NCBI GenBank assembly: GCA_030684515.1
Contig: JAUXVJ010000025.1
Coordinates: 62,001-126,000 of the forward strand
Origin: Actinomycetota bacterium
Lineage (GTDB): Bacteria; Actinomycetota; Actinomycetes; S36-B12
Reading direction: 5' to 3'
DNA length: 64,000 bases
Below, piece by piece: positions 1 to 9,535 of the stretch. The notes under the pieces were generated by a model. That model saw only the letters and a list, made by a program, of their open reading frames with translations. It was not told where the DNA came from and did not search any database. How positions within the stretch are numbered: the first letter of the stretch is position 1; the number at the start of each line of letters is the position of its first letter. Position numbers and translations under genes: made by a program.

Positions 1-2299
1 ACAAGATCACGCGTCGCTCGAGTTCGCGGGTGACTTCTTCGCCGAGCGCTTGCTCTCGCTCGTCGTAGGCGCTCTGCGCATCCTCCAGCAATTCGCGGGT
101 CAGGAAATCGCTCGTGAGTCCTGCTCGGCTGCCACCGCTGGCTTCCTCGAGTTCTTCAACCGTGAGTTGAACAGGGTAGAGAGTCCGCAACGCGGTCCAG
201 AGTTGATCCAGGTCCCAGTCCTCGGGAAATCCAACACCCGTGGCACCGCGAACATAGCTCTCAACAGTGTCCGTGATGAAACTGCGCACCTGCTCTTCGA
301 TGTCCTCGCCCTCAAGGACGCGACGGCGCTCGGCATAGACAACCAGTCGCTGGCGATTGAGGACATCGTCGTACTTCAGGACATCCTTGCGAATCTCAAA
401 GTTGCGGGCCTCGACCTGGGACTGCGCCGAACGGATGGCATTGGACACCATGCTCGCCTCGATCGGCACGTCATCGGGCACATTGAAGCGGCGCAGGAAT
501 GCGTCAACCATGTCGGCCTTGAACAGCCGCATGAGGTCATCCTCAAGTGAGAGGTAGAACTGCGAGGCGCCTGGATCACCCTGACGACCGGAGCGCCCAC
601 GCAACTGGTTGTCGATGCGTCGCGACTCATGGCGCTCAGTGCCGAGCACATACAGCCCACCTGCGGAGATGACCTGGTCGTGCTCTGTCGAAACGGCAGT
701 GCGTGCCTGTTCAATAGCGCCGCCCCAGGCTGCCTCGTAGGCCTGCGGATCATCAACGATTGAGATGCCGCGCTGGGTCAGGGCTGCCGCAGCCATGAAC
801 TCTGGGTTGCCGCCAAGCATGATGTCGGTTCCGCGACCGGCCATGTTGGTGGAGACTGTCACCGCGCCTTTACGTCCGGCTTGGGCAACGATGTGCGCCT
901 CACGATCGTGGTACTTCGCATTGAGCACTTCATGCGGGACGCCATTTTGCTTCAGCAACTTGCTCAAGTGCTCGGACTTCTCAACCGAAGTCGTACCCAC
1001 CAGCACTGGCTGCCCGCTGGCGTGCCGCTGGACAATGTCGGCGACAACAGCCTGCAGCTTGGCCTCGTTGGTGCGATAGATGACGTCAGCGTTGTCCAGC
1101 CGGATCATGTCGCGGTTGGTCGGAATCGGCACGACGCCGAGGTTGTAGATCTGCGAGAACTCACTGGCCTCAGTCATTGCCGTACCAGTCATGCCTGAAA
1201 GACGCCCGTACAGACGGAAGAAGTTCTGCAAGGTAACCGTGGCCAGAGTCTGGTTCTCGGCCTTGACCTCCACACCCTCCTTGGCCTCCAAGGACTGGTG
1301 CAATCCCTCGTTGTAGCGACGTCCCGCAAGGATGCGGCCGGTGTGCTCATCAACGATGAGGATCTCGCCATCCATGATCACGTAGTCGCGGTCGCGCTTG
1401 AAGAGCTCCTTGGCGCGGATGGCATTGTTGAGAAACCCAACCAGCGGGGTGTTGACCATGTCGTAGAGGTTGTCGATGCCGATCTGGTCTTCCACCTTGT
1501 CGATGGCCGACTCCAGCACGCCAACCGTGCGCTTCTTCTCGTCGACCTCGTAGTCCTCATCAAGGGTCAGCAAGGTGGCGATGCGTGCGAACTCGGCGTA
1601 CCACGTTGTGGCTTGGTCGGCAGGGCCACTGATGATCAGCGGGGTACGGGCTTCGTCAATGAGAATCGAGTCCACTTCATCAACCACCGCGAAGTGATGC
1701 CCACGCTGGACGAGTTCCTCGGCGCTCCACGCCATGTTGTCACGCAGGTAGTCGAAGCCGAATTCATTGTTTGTGCCGTAGGTGATGTCCGCTGCATAGG
1801 CGATGCGGCGCTCGGCGGGGGTCATGGCGGACAAGATCACGCCTACCTCGAGTCCAAGGAAACGATGGACTCGTCCCATGTTCTCGGAGTCGCGCTCGGC
1901 GAGATAATCGTTGACCGTGACAACGTGCACACCATCACCCTTGAGAGCGTTGAGGTAGGCCGGCAGGGTTGACACGAGGGTCTTGCCCTCGCCTGTCTTC
2001 ATCTCAGCAATATTGCCCATGTGCAGTGCCGCGCCACCCATGATCTGCACGTCGAAGTGGCGTTGACCAAGGGTGCGCTTGGCGGCCTCGCGCACCGTTG
2101 CGAAGGCCTCGGGCAGGAGATCGTCGAGAGTCTCACCTTCAGCAAGGCGCTCCCGGTACTCATCTGTCAGCGCCCGCAGCTCAGCGTCGCTCATCGAGGT
2201 GTAGTTCTCCTCGATTGCATTGACCGCCACAGAGATGGCGTGAAGCTTGCGAAGGATCTTGCCCTCGCCGGCGCGCAGGATCTTGTCGAGCACTCGCAC
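1..2299 (-). CDS. secA: Preprotein translocase ATPase SecA (C-terminus off the left edge)
   Basis: Motor ATPase that pushes unfolded preproteins through SecYEG. The frame reads without a stop from a GTG at 2299 to the window edge, giving 766 residues; SecA is usually about 850-950, so the C-terminal scaffold end and any zinc-binding tail are missing. Visible are the N-terminal [17 protein letters not shown], the Walker A motif [10 protein letters not shown] (about 1980-2005), the DEAD-type box [16 protein letters not shown], the second-domain motifs GTTSVEKSE and [14 protein letters not shown], and [11 protein letters not shown]. The GTG start is preceded by AAGGAAAGG about ten bases upstream, a good ribosome site. 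It is divergent from the GNAT-LuxR gene. In most relatives hpf sits directly upstream; here it is absent. Identification is secure. Confidence 0.97.
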   Translation of the reverse strand, partial: MRVLDKILRAGEGKILRKLHAISVAVNAIEENYTSMSDAELRALTDEYRERLAEGETLDDLLPEAFATVREAAKRTLGQRHFDVQIMGGAALHMGNIAEMKTGEGKTLVSTLPAYLNALKGDGVHVVTVNDYLAERDSENMGRVHRFLGLEVGVILSAMTPAERRIAYAADITYGTNNEFGFDYLRDNMAWSAEELVQRGHHFAVVDEVDSILIDEARTPLIISGPADQATTWYAEFARIATLLTLDEDYEVDEKKRTVGVLESAIDKVEDQIGIDNLYDMVNTPLVGFLNNAIRAKELFKRDRDYVIMDGEILIVDEHTGRILAGRRYNEGLHQSLEAKEGVEVKAENQTLATVTLQNFFRLYGRLSGMTGTAMTEASEFSQIYNLGVVPIPTNRDMIRLDNADVIYRTNEAKLQAVVADIVQRHASGQPVLVGTTSVEKSEHLSKLLKQNGVPHEVLNAKYHDREAHIVAQAGRKGAVTVSTNMAGRGTDIMLGGNPEFMAAAALTQRGISIVDDPQAYEAAWGGAIEQARTAVSTEHDQVISAGGLYVLGTERHESRRIDNQLRGRSGRQGDPGASQFYLSLEDDLMRLFKADMVDAFLRRFNVPDDVPIEASMVSNAIRSAQSQVEARNFEIRKDVLKYDDVLNRQRLVVYAERRRVLEGEDIEEQVRSFITDTVESYVRGATGVGFPEDWDLDQLWTALRTLYPVQLTVEELEEASGGSRAGLTSDFLTRELLEDAQSAYDEREQALGEEVTRELERRVIL

Positions 2300-2427
2300 T
2301 GTGAAGCGACCTTTCCTTCGTCGATCTTCTGCCAGCTGACCCGGCAGGACTCTCCATCGTAGGGGACTTGTTCCTCACGCCCCGGTGCCCTGCAAGACTG
2401 CCTGACGTGTCAGTTGCTTCACGGCCC

Positions 2428-3198
2428 ATGGCGCCTAAGAATCCCCCGACCCTCACCGATGGGGTTGTGCTCCTGCGCCTGCCTGAGAGTCGCGATATTC
2501 CCACCATCGCCAATGGCTGCCAGGACCCTGAAGTCGCGCGCTGGACCAATCTGCCCAGTCCCTATACCGAGCAGGACGCCAGGGCCTGGGTGGACAAGGT
2601 GACCAATCCTGTTCACTGGTGGGATCAGCCGACCTGGGTGATCGCTGACACCGACAACCGATGGTCGGGATCGGTTCATTTGCAGCCAGACGGGCATGGA
2701 GCGGCCACCGTCCGTTTTCTCGTGGCTCCGTGGCTGCGGGGCCGCGGCATTGCCACCCGAGCTGTGCGACTGGCATGCCGGTGGGGCTTCAGTTCACTAG
2801 ACGTCAATGTCATCACCTGGAGAGCGCTTCTTGGCAATGAAGCTGCCCGGGCCGTTGCTCAATCAGCCGGCTTTGCTGTGCATGAGCAGCCGATGCGCAG
2901 AGGCCTTGTACACCGAGGTGAACTCATGGACTGCTGGTACGCAGATCTGCTCGCCGACGACTTGATTGACATGGCTGGGGGCCAGGTCTGGACGGGACCT
3001 CAGTTGACACGTCGAGAACGCGAAGTCCTTCATGCAATGGCAGCGGGGCAGTCCAATCGCGATATCGCCCAGACTCTCGGCATCAGCGAGAACACTGTGA
3101 AGAACCACGTGCGCAGCATTTTGGAGAAGCTTCCCGCCAAGTCGCGGATGGAGGCCGTCCTGAAGGGCGTGCAGGAAGGCATCACGCGGCTTACCTAG
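2428..3198 (+). CDS. GNAT acetyltransferase fused to a LuxR-type DNA-binding domain
   Basis: 256 residues from the ATG at 2428 (GTG at 2407 or an upstream TTG at 2368 would add 7 or 20 residues; no clear ribosome site decides). Residues about 8-175 look like a RimJ/RimL-type N-acetyltransferase: opening TLTDGVVLLRLPESRD, strand VRFLVAPWLRGRGIATRAVR with the acetyl-CoA-binding RGRGIA loop (104-109), and GNEAARAVAQSAGF. Residues about 190-250 are a LuxR/GerE helix-turn-helix (LTRREREVLHAMAAGQSNRDI, then GISENTVKNHVRSI). One polypeptide therefore joins a small-molecule or protein acetylase to a DNA-binding output, suggesting a regulator that senses acetyl-CoA or its substrate; that role is inference. 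It is convergent with comF and the two stop codons overlap by 8 bases. Confidence 0.85.
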   Translation: MAPKNPPTLTDGVVLLRLPESRDIPTIANGCQDPEVARWTNLPSPYTEQDARAWVDKVTNPVHWWDQPTWVIADTDNRWSGSVHLQPDGHGAATVRFLVAPWLRGRGIATRAVRLACRWGFSSLDVNVITWRALLGNEAARAVAQSAGFAVHEQPMRRGLVHRGELMDCWYADLLADDLIDMAGGQVWTGPQLTRREREVLHAMAAGQSNRDIAQTLGISENTVKNHVRSILEKLPAKSRMEAVLKGVQEGITRLT

Positions 3199-3877
3199 TT
3201 CCTCGACTCCTACTCGCTACGCAGGCAACTGCCTGTACATCAACACCGGCAGCTCTGAGAACACGCACCGCCTCAGCGACGGTCGCGCCTGTAGTGACGA
3301 CATCGTCAACAACAACAGCCATCCTTGGCAGTGCAGTACGCGATCGAACAAGGAATGCATTGTTGAGTTCCCACCGCGCACTGGCCGAGAGTCCAGCGTG
3401 CCTTTCATTCTCGCGACGCCATTGCAATACCGGTGCAACAGCAATCGACCGTCCGCGGGCACGAAGGACTCGAGCCGAGGACTGCACGATCTCGCCCAGG
3501 CTGTCCCGTCCGCGGGAACGAATAGAGCTTCGATGCGGCGGAACCGGGACCAAAGTGATCGGCGACGCGAACCAGCCATCCACCGCATGCCACGTAGAGA
3601 TTGCAAGCAGGCGTCCCAGAATGTGAGTCACCGCACGGACTCCTCGCTCCTTATGCGCAAGTACCAGATCACGCACGAGGCCTTCATGCTCCCCTGCGTA
3701 CCAGATCAAGGGATCGTGATCTCGTTTCGCGGCAGTCATCGGAAGGCGCGCTTGGCATCGATCGCACAGCACTGCGCACTCGCGCCCGCAACCAACGCAC
3801 ACGCGAGACAGTGACACATCTGCAAGATCCTGCGAGAGTTCCCTGACCTCTGCCAGGAGCTGCTGCATCAAGTGCAT
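3191..3877 (-). CDS. comF: ComF family phosphoribosyltransferase-like protein
   Basis: 228 residues. The N-terminus carries a four-cysteine zinc motif (CVGCGRECAVLCDRC, about residues 27-41). The C-terminus carries the type I phosphoribosyltransferase PRPP loop VVVDDVVTTGATV (about 188-200). ComF proteins are linked to DNA uptake in competent bacteria, but in actinobacteria the gene is a fixed neighbour of lpqB and secA with no proven role. Start taken at the ATG 3877; an internal ATG nine bases downstream is possible, and neither has a clear ribosome site. It follows lpqB by 69 bases that hold a perfect hairpin, so it may be transcribed with mtrAB-lpqB only by readthrough. Confidence 0.9.
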   Translation of the reverse strand: MHLMQQLLAEVRELSQDLADVSLSRVCVGCGRECAVLCDRCQARLPMTAAKRDHDPLIWYAGEHEGLVRDLVLAHKERGVRAVTHILGRLLAISTWHAVDGWFASPITLVPVPPHRSSIRSRGRDSLGEIVQSSARVLRARGRSIAVAPVLQWRRENERHAGLSASARWELNNAFLVRSRTALPRMAVVVDDVVTTGATVAEAVRVLRAAGVDVQAVACVASRSRGTR

Positions 3878-3926
3878 GGCGAATGATGACTTCGCGCATT
3901 CTCACATCGCCCGATGACTAACCCGA

Positions 3927-3945
3927 CTGTGGATGAAATCCACAG
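3927..3945. other. Perfect hairpin between lpqB and comF
   Basis: CTGTGGAT (3927-3934), loop GAA, ATCCACAG (3938-3945): eight paired bases with a three-base loop, two bases beyond the lpqB stop codon. There is no following T-run on the minus strand, so it is not a textbook terminator; an attenuator, mRNA end stabiliser or protein site are alternatives. TGTGGATGA within it matches the complement of the DnaA box TTATCCACA at 8 of 9 positions. Confidence 0.5.
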
Positions 3946-3946
3946 A

Positions 3947-5668
3947 TCAACTCGGATATGCAGGTGACCAACCGGGGGCCCGCACGGTCCAAGTGCCAGC
4001 ATCGAGTTGATAGACAACGCCGTCGGCTGCCGCAATGAGTACTGGCAGTCCAGGAGCAGCAGCAATGGTCTCGGGCTCATCTGGACCACCTTGCGGGGTG
4101 AGCGCTCCCGAAGCCAGATCCAGATCGAAGGCCTGCAGATCACCATTTCCGGTCCGCCCGATGAATGCCAGCGAGTTTGCGCTTGACCAATCCACATCAA
4201 GCACACCAGTAGCACTCGGCGCGTAGGCCCGCGCTCCCGAAATGACGCGCCGATCGGTTTCGACGTCCTGCTCAATGCGCGCCAAATAGACCGATGTCGT
4301 ACCAGATTTGCGAAGAATCAGCGCGGCTCGGGTGCCGTCACGCGAGGGCACGGCTTTCACCAGGCTGGCTCCGGGAGGCAGCCCGGTCACCGTGATGTCC
4401 TTGATTGGTCCAGGCGCATCCCAGACTGCCAGTCCATTGGATGGATCCCACATCCACAGCCCGCCACTGGCGTCGAATTCCAGCCATTGCGTTGGTCGAG
4501 TGATGGGCAGTTGCGCCCAGGTGGTGTTTGCCTCGATCAGGGCACTCCACACGCGACCAAGCGGGTCGACTCCTGAGAGCAGGCCACCAAAGCGATTCAC
4601 CACGACTTGAGTGAACGTCGAGTTTGATGTTGATGGATATCCGACGATCGGCCTTTCCCGGCCATTGGTCAGCCGTGAGATCCCATTGGCGTTGGCGAAC
4701 ACCGCTTCAGCGCCAGGCTCCAGGCCTGAAGGATCAATGGTTGGCCATTCGTCGCGGGGAATCGGATAGGGCACGCCAGCGATTGTGAGCAATTGACCAC
4801 CTGCAGTGATGCTCACTGCACTCACGTCGGGCAGCTGACGCAAAGTCCAGACGATCTGCTGCGCCATCTGCATGCGCTCACTGTCCGATGCGAAGAGCGC
4901 ATCGGCAGTCAGATCAACCCGTGCCACCCCGGAGTTGATGCCGACGAAGTTGAAGTTGAGCCTCACGCCAAGCGGGAAGGCAGTCTTGACTGCCGGGGCA
5001 AGCCACGGATCAGACCCATTGAGCAGTGCCCGCATGAGCCCGGTCGCAACGCCATTGCCTGGTACCGGGATCATCCGCGCGTCGGGAACCAGGGTGCTGA
5101 ACTGCGGATTGAAGTAATACACCGACAACGGCCGAAAGGCCCGGTCAACATCGATCGTGGACAGTTCCAGCCCCTGTGGGAGTTCAGCAATCCGCCACTC
5201 ATCGTCTTGCCGTTCCAAGGAGAACTCGGCATTGAGCGTGGCATCAGGGCTGGCGATCTGGTACGTGCCTCGCTCGGAGATCGTGCCTGCCAGGGGCGCA
5301 GAAAAGCGCACGACGGACCCGTTCTGCACGAGATCGGGCGCACCCCGGAACACGCGTACTTCTGAATCGGGAGCCCACAGGTTCGCAGCCTTCAACGTGA
5401 GAAATTCACGCGCGACAGCGTGATCATCCTCGAATGCAGCCGAGGCATCCAGGAATCCCTGCACAATCTCTGCTTGCGACATCCCCTTGCGCGGACTCTG
5501 CGGGATCACCCGAATGAATTGGTCTTCACGATTGGCGGCGCTGGCATCGCCCTGCTGAATCGAGCCGCCTTCAGGCACCTGCGCGGTCAATGACCATGGC
5601 AGTACGCCGCAGCCACTCAGGAGCAAGCCGAAGGCAGTCAGCGCCGCTGCAAATCTCAGGACTTTCAT
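3947..5668 (-). CDS. lpqB: Lipoprotein LpqB, partner of the MtrAB two-component system
   Basis: 573 residues with a lipoprotein signal (MKVLRFAAALTAFGLLLSGC; lipobox LLSGC, lipidated Cys about residue 20). An N-terminal region, a GerMN-type domain around residues 190-300 (LMRALLNGSDPWLAPAV) and a C-terminal beta-propeller-like region with WS-type repeats fill the length expected for LpqB (about 580). In mycobacteria LpqB binds the extracellular part of MtrB and modulates MtrA output. The start codon overlaps the mtrB stop by four bases, so translation is coupled. It is exported and anchored to the outer face of the membrane. Identification is firm from domain order and operon position. Confidence 0.95.
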   Translation of the reverse strand: MKVLRFAAALTAFGLLLSGCGVLPWSLTAQVPEGGSIQQGDASAANREDQFIRVIPQSPRKGMSQAEIVQGFLDASAAFEDDHAVAREFLTLKAANLWAPDSEVRVFRGAPDLVQNGSVVRFSAPLAGTISERGTYQIASPDATLNAEFSLERQDDEWRIAELPQGLELSTIDVDRAFRPLSVYYFNPQFSTLVPDARMIPVPGNGVATGLMRALLNGSDPWLAPAVKTAFPLGVRLNFNFVGINSGVARVDLTADALFASDSERMQMAQQIVWTLRQLPDVSAVSITAGGQLLTIAGVPYPIPRDEWPTIDPSGLEPGAEAVFANANGISRLTNGRERPIVGYPSTSNSTFTQVVVNRFGGLLSGVDPLGRVWSALIEANTTWAQLPITRPTQWLEFDASGGLWMWDPSNGLAVWDAPGPIKDITVTGLPPGASLVKAVPSRDGTRAALILRKSGTTSVYLARIEQDVETDRRVISGARAYAPSATGVLDVDWSSANSLAFIGRTGNGDLQAFDLDLASGALTPQGGPDEPETIAAAPGLPVLIAAADGVVYQLDAGTWTVRAPGWSPAYPS

Positions 5669-7368
5669 GTGCGTCCCGATCGTGGTGGCAGTTGGAATCC
5701 CTTTGACGCCGGACCCGGAATGGTGTCCAAGCGCACTGCCGAAGAGTCCGCGGATTCAACGGCTTCGAAGTTCACTGGCACCAATGGCAGCGGTGAGCGC
5801 GTCAACGGCTCTCGGGCGACCCGCGGCAAGGTGAGTCGGAAGTTGGATCCAAGTCCGGGCTCACCCCAGGCCTCAAGCCAACCACCGTGAAGTCGGGCAT
5901 CCTCAAATGCAATGGACAAGCCCAGTCCAGTTCCGCCCGTGGTGCGTGCCCGCGCCGGATCCGCGCGCCAGAAGCGGTTGAACACCAGCCCAGACTCACC
6001 CGGTCGCAGGCCAAGCCCATAGTCACGGACGCAAATCGCGACTGCATCCTCATTCGTGCCGACGGTGACAACGACGCCCTTGCCATCGCTGTGTTCGATT
6101 GCGTTGTCCAGAAGATTGCGTACGACTCTGTTGATGCGCCTGCTGTCTGCTGCAACGAGCGCCGGATCGGGCGAGGCAACGAGTTCCAGGCTGGTATCGA
6201 TGCGCGTGGCCAAAGGTCGCGCTTGCTCAACTGCGCGAGCAACAAGGGCGTTCACGTCACAGGCTTCAAGATCCAGGACCGCAACGCCGGCATCGAAACG
6301 CGAAATCTCCAGCAGATCAACCAGCAGTTCCTCGAAGCGGTCCAATTGATTCTGAAGCAGCTCCGCGGCTCGCGCTGTCGCTGCGTCAAACTCCACCCGC
6401 CGTTCGAACATCAGGTCTGCTGCCATGCGAATAGTTGTCAACGGGGTACGAAGTTCGTGCGAGACGTCAGCCACGAATCGCTGCTGCACGCGCGAGAGCT
6501 CTTCCAGCTGCTTGATCTGCTGTTGCAGGCTCTCGGCCATCTCGTTGAAGGTAGTGGCCAGTTGTGCCAGCTCGTCCTCACCGCGAACCGTCATGCGTTC
6601 GGAGAGTTGCCCGTCAGCAAGCAATGCAGCAGTACGCGCGGCTTCACGCACCGGATTGACCACCAGTCGAGTCACCAGTCGAGCGATGAGCGTGAGCAGC
6701 ACCAGGAGCAGCGCGCCTGTCAACAGCACTGCGCCTCGAACCAGGTCAAGGGTCTGTTGCTCTTGAGTCAGCGGAAACAGGTAGTACAGGTGATAGCGAC
6801 CAAGCGACGGAATCTCAAGCGGCGCACCAACGAGCAATCCGGGGACGCTGAGACCATTGATGTAGCGGATTGGGTCATAGGTCCACAACTGCGTCTGGTC
6901 TTGATTCAACGCCACACGAAGTTCGGGATCGATACTGGAGGTGGACACCAGATTCGTGCCACGTTCGGGGAGCGCCTGTCCCGGCTGGGCAGCGAGCAGC
7001 AGGATGTCGAACTGTGTTGAGGTTCCGCCTTGCGATCCCAGCCCGGCCACGATGGCATCCACCAAACGGGAAGGCGAGGGCGCCGTCGGCGATGCCTCCG
7101 CCGCTTCAATGATTCGTTGGGCCTCAATCAATCCCGCCGAAGCTTCAGCGATCGAAGTCTGCTCCTTGGCTCCCATCAGGCCGGTCGTGACCTTGCTGAG
7201 CAAGGAGACGCCGAGAACGGTCAACACAATGAGAGAGGACACCAGGGTGATCGTGGTGATGCGTAGGAGAAGGGAGCCGCGCCAGCCGCGCTTGAGCCAC
7301 CGGAAAGGCGCGGCAGCTGGACTCAGCGCCGCGGCAAGGCGTGGCCGCGAATAGCGAATCGAGGTCAA
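5665..7368 (-). CDS. mtrB: Sensor histidine kinase MtrB
   Basis: 567 residues. A transmembrane segment near residues 35-58, an extracytoplasmic sensor region, a second segment (about 205-228), then a HAMP domain and the kinase core: H-box FVADVSHELRTPLTTIRMA with the phospho-accepting His, N-box NLLDNAIEHSDG, D-box CVRDYGLGL and G-box GGTGLGLSIAFEDARLHGG. MtrB phosphorylates MtrA and coordinates replication, division and cell-wall turnover in actinobacteria. The gene overlaps mtrA and lpqB by four bases each, a tight three-gene operon. A short C-terminal tail beyond the ATPase domain is poorly conserved in this family. Confidence 0.96.
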   Translation of the reverse strand: MTSIRYSRPRLAAALSPAAAPFRWLKRGWRGSLLLRITTITLVSSLIVLTVLGVSLLSKVTTGLMGAKEQTSIAEASAGLIEAQRIIEAAEASPTAPSPSRLVDAIVAGLGSQGGTSTQFDILLLAAQPGQALPERGTNLVSTSSIDPELRVALNQDQTQLWTYDPIRYINGLSVPGLLVGAPLEIPSLGRYHLYYLFPLTQEQQTLDLVRGAVLLTGALLLVLLTLIARLVTRLVVNPVREAARTAALLADGQLSERMTVRGEDELAQLATTFNEMAESLQQQIKQLEELSRVQQRFVADVSHELRTPLTTIRMAADLMFERRVEFDAATARAAELLQNQLDRFEELLVDLLEISRFDAGVAVLDLEACDVNALVARAVEQARPLATRIDTSLELVASPDPALVAADSRRINRVVRNLLDNAIEHSDGKGVVVTVGTNEDAVAICVRDYGLGLRPGESGLVFNRFWRADPARARTTGGTGLGLSIAFEDARLHGGWLEAWGEPGLGSNFRLTLPRVAREPLTRSPLPLVPVNFEAVESADSSAVRLDTIPGPASKGFQLPPRSGRT

Positions 7369-8066
7369 GCGGGTCCTGCCTTGTAGCCAATCCCCCGCAC
7401 GGTGAGCACGTATTCGGGACGCTCTGGATCGCGCTCTACCTTGGACCGGAGCCTTTGCACGTGCACATTGACCAGTCGAGTGTCCGCTGCGTGCTGGTAG
7501 CCCCAGACATCGTGCAGCAGGGCCTCACGCGTGAAGACCTGCCCGGGCTTGCGTGCCAGGCAGACCAGCAGGTCAAACTCCAAGGGGGTCAGCGAAAGCA
7601 TCTCGCTGTTGCGCGAAACCTTGTGGCCTGCCACATCTATGCGTAGATCGCCAATAGCCAGCGGTTGGGCCGCGGCATCGTCACCACGGCGCACACGCGC
7701 TCGCAGTCGGGCAATGAGCTCACGGGGCTTGAAGGGCTTGACGACGTAGTCGTCTGCCCCGGATTCCAGCCCCACGACCACATCAACGGTGTCGCTGCGT
7801 GCCGTGAGCATCACGATCGGGACGCCGGATTCCTTGCGGATTGCCCGACAGATCTCTATGCCGTTCATTCCGGGCAGCATGACATCCAGCAGCACGATGT
7901 CTGGCTGGACAGCGCGGAATCGATCCAGCGCCAATGAACCGTCAGCACAGAATTCCGCGGAGAATCCCTCTTGCCGCAGCACGATGCCCAGCATCTCTGA
8001 GAGCGCTGCATCGTCATCGACGACCAGAACCTTTCCGAGCGTGCCAAAGTCTGAGGGTTGATTCAT
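7365..8066 (-). CDS. mtrA: Response regulator MtrA (OmpR/PhoB class)
   Basis: 233 residues from the ATG at 8066, close to the usual 225-230; the open frame runs 67 codons further upstream but that part has no family similarity. Receiver domain: VLVVDDDAALSEML, phospho-acceptor Asp in VLLDVMLPGMNG, conserved Thr in VMLTAR and Lys in VVKPFKPRELIARLRARVRR. C-terminal winged helix: LTPLEFDLLVCLARKPGQVF and HAADTRLVNVHVQRLRSKVE. GAGGG lies only one base before this ATG, too close for a normal ribosome site, while CACCAT sits at -12 to -7 as in a weak leaderless promoter; an ATG at 8096 is the alternative start. MtrA controls wall hydrolases and dnaA-linked genes in relatives. Divergent from the PAS membrane gene. 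Confidence 0.95.
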   Translation of the reverse strand: MNQPSDFGTLGKVLVVDDDAALSEMLGIVLRQEGFSAEFCADGSLALDRFRAVQPDIVLLDVMLPGMNGIEICRAIRKESGVPIVMLTARSDTVDVVVGLESGADDYVVKPFKPRELIARLRARVRRGDDAAAQPLAIGDLRIDVAGHKVSRNSEMLSLTPLEFDLLVCLARKPGQVFTREALLHDVWGYQHAADTRLVNVHVQRLRSKVERDPERPEYVLTVRGIGYKAGPA

Positions 8067-8199
8067 ACCCTCATGGTGCCACTCAAACTGCGCCATACCC
8101 AGTACCGCACGCAAAGTGCACGGATCGGCCCAAACTATGCTCCCAAGAGCGGTACAGCGGCTAGCCTTCCGTATTCCTCCGAGAAGGGTCTGTGAGTCA

Positions 8200-9153
8200 G
8201 TGGCGTCTAAACGTGATCGCAATGCGAACTCCCGCAAGCAGCGAAACAAGATTCGGCGTCGCGTCATTCTCGTGGTCCTGTGTCTACTGCCCGTCGTGGT
8301 CGGCGCTATCTGGTTCAGTTACGCAAACAAGATCATCGATGAGATCAACGGCTACAACACGCAATCCACGATCCTGAGTCGCACCGAATCCAGTCGTGAG
8401 TCGCTGAACTACAACCTCAAGGGCGCAGCTGCGGGCTACGTCGCTGGCGAGGGCAATGCGATGCTCGCCGCCCTTGAAGAGCTCAACCCTGGTTATAAGA
8501 ATTCGATGAGCAAAGTGACCACACCACATGCACCCGGTTCAGCCGAACTAGAAGCATCTATCGAGGCATATACCGCAGAGGCAAGCAAGGCTGTGGACCT
8601 TGCGCTCTCGGCGCAGTACACGCCAGCTGGTGTCGCAAGCATCATCAATGGAGCGGTGTTCCTGGAGGTCGACGAGCAGGTGGCTTTGTCGGTGGCATCT
8701 GCGCGCCTGGGTCTGACTGGAGCCACCGACAGAGGCAATGACAACTGGAAGTTCGTCATCACGGCCGAATTGGTGATCACGCTCTTCATCACAGTCCTCG
8801 CCATCGTGCTCTCCTTGATCAGCGAACGAGCGATCAAACGTGCTGACGACAGTGAAGCCGCTCGCCATGAGGACCGCACCAATATGGCGACTGAACCCTT
8901 CACACATGTCGTCGCCACCATGAATGACGGCGTACTGCTGCTTTCAGATGAGCAGCAGGTGCTGCATGCCAACCCGGCAGCTCAGGCATTGCTTGGCATG
9001 GGGGTGACAGTCGGATCGAACTACAACATCCCTGAAGATGGCCGCGTGGAGATTCGCAAGGCCGATGGATCCACGAGTTCAGCGTCTGTGACGACCTCCC
9101 GGGCTGTCACGGGCGGCCAGCCAGTCACGATCCTGACGATCCAAGCCGACTAG
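8200..9153 (+). CDS. Membrane-anchored PAS-domain protein with no output domain
   Basis: 317 residues from the GTG at 8200, preceded by GAGAAGGG about eleven bases upstream. A basic N-terminus precedes transmembrane segment 1 (about 21-40). Then comes an extracytoplasmic region (about 41-183, predicted mostly helical, no Cys), transmembrane segment 2 (about 186-207, ITAELVITLFITVLAIVLSL), and a cytoplasmic PAS-like half (about 236-317; VVATMNDGVLLLSDEQQVL, HANPAAQALLG). This is the layout of a sensor kinase or diguanylate cyclase input module, but the protein ends where the effector domain should start. It is divergent from mtrA and near a membrane HD-GYP gene. Family not recognised; the role as an orphan sensor or decoy partner is inference. 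Confidence 0.75.
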   Translation: MASKRDRNANSRKQRNKIRRRVILVVLCLLPVVVGAIWFSYANKIIDEINGYNTQSTILSRTESSRESLNYNLKGAAAGYVAGEGNAMLAALEELNPGYKNSMSKVTTPHAPGSAELEASIEAYTAEASKAVDLALSAQYTPAGVASIINGAVFLEVDEQVALSVASARLGLTGATDRGNDNWKFVITAELVITLFITVLAIVLSLISERAIKRADDSEAARHEDRTNMATEPFTHVVATMNDGVLLLSDEQQVLHANPAAQALLGMGVTVGSNYNIPEDGRVEIRKADGSTSSASVTTSRAVTGGQPVTILTIQAD

Positions 9154-9172
9154 CGGTCCGTCAGCACTGCAC

Positions 9173-9529
9173 TCACTTGGTGAAGTTCGGGTTTTCTATC
9201 ACCCCGAAGACAAAGCCTTCGGGGTTGCGCAGTTCGCCTACGCGGATGCCTTCACCGACCGCGCTGATGCCACCAACAATTGTGCAGCCGTTGTCGATGA
9301 AGTCTGAGAACGCCCGAACGATGTTGTCAGTGCGCAAATAGGCCACTGGCCCGTCCGCAATCGAAGCGCCGGGGTTGATGCCGAGCTCGTAGCCATTCAG
9401 CTCGAAGCCGACATAGAACGGCTCGTCAAAATATGGCTGCTTGCCCAAGGCCTGTGCCCACCAGGATTTTGATGCTTGAAGGTCAGCCGTAGGAAAGATG
9501 ACGGTGGCAAGTCCCAGGATGTCGTTCAT
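9173..9529 (-). CDS. VOC-family (glyoxalase/bleomycin-resistance-like) protein
   Basis: 118 residues, one VOC module of two beta-alpha-beta-beta-beta repeats: LATVIFPTADLQASKSWWAQALG at the start and VGELRNPEGFVFGVIENPNF at the end, the latter with the usual metal-ligand Glu position near FGVIE. Members are metal-dependent lyases, dioxygenases or drug-binding proteins; substrate cannot be read from the sequence. It stands alone, convergent with the PAS gene and divergent from the HD-GYP gene. A TAGGAT hexamer ends six bases before the ATG with no Shine-Dalgarno sequence, so the mRNA is probably leaderless. Confidence 0.85.
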   Translation of the reverse strand: MNDILGLATVIFPTADLQASKSWWAQALGKQPYFDEPFYVGFELNGYELGINPGASIADGPVAYLRTDNIVRAFSDFIDNGCTIVGGISAVGEGIRVGELRNPEGFVFGVIENPNFTK

Positions 9530-9535
9530 GCGGTG

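Noticed and set aside
1298-1972. 224-residue plus-strand open frame
   Set aside because: Antisense to the secA motor domain, which reads continuously on the other strand.
5887-7020. 377-residue plus-strand open frame
   Set aside because: Shadow of mtrB in the opposite strand, arising from high GC codon use.
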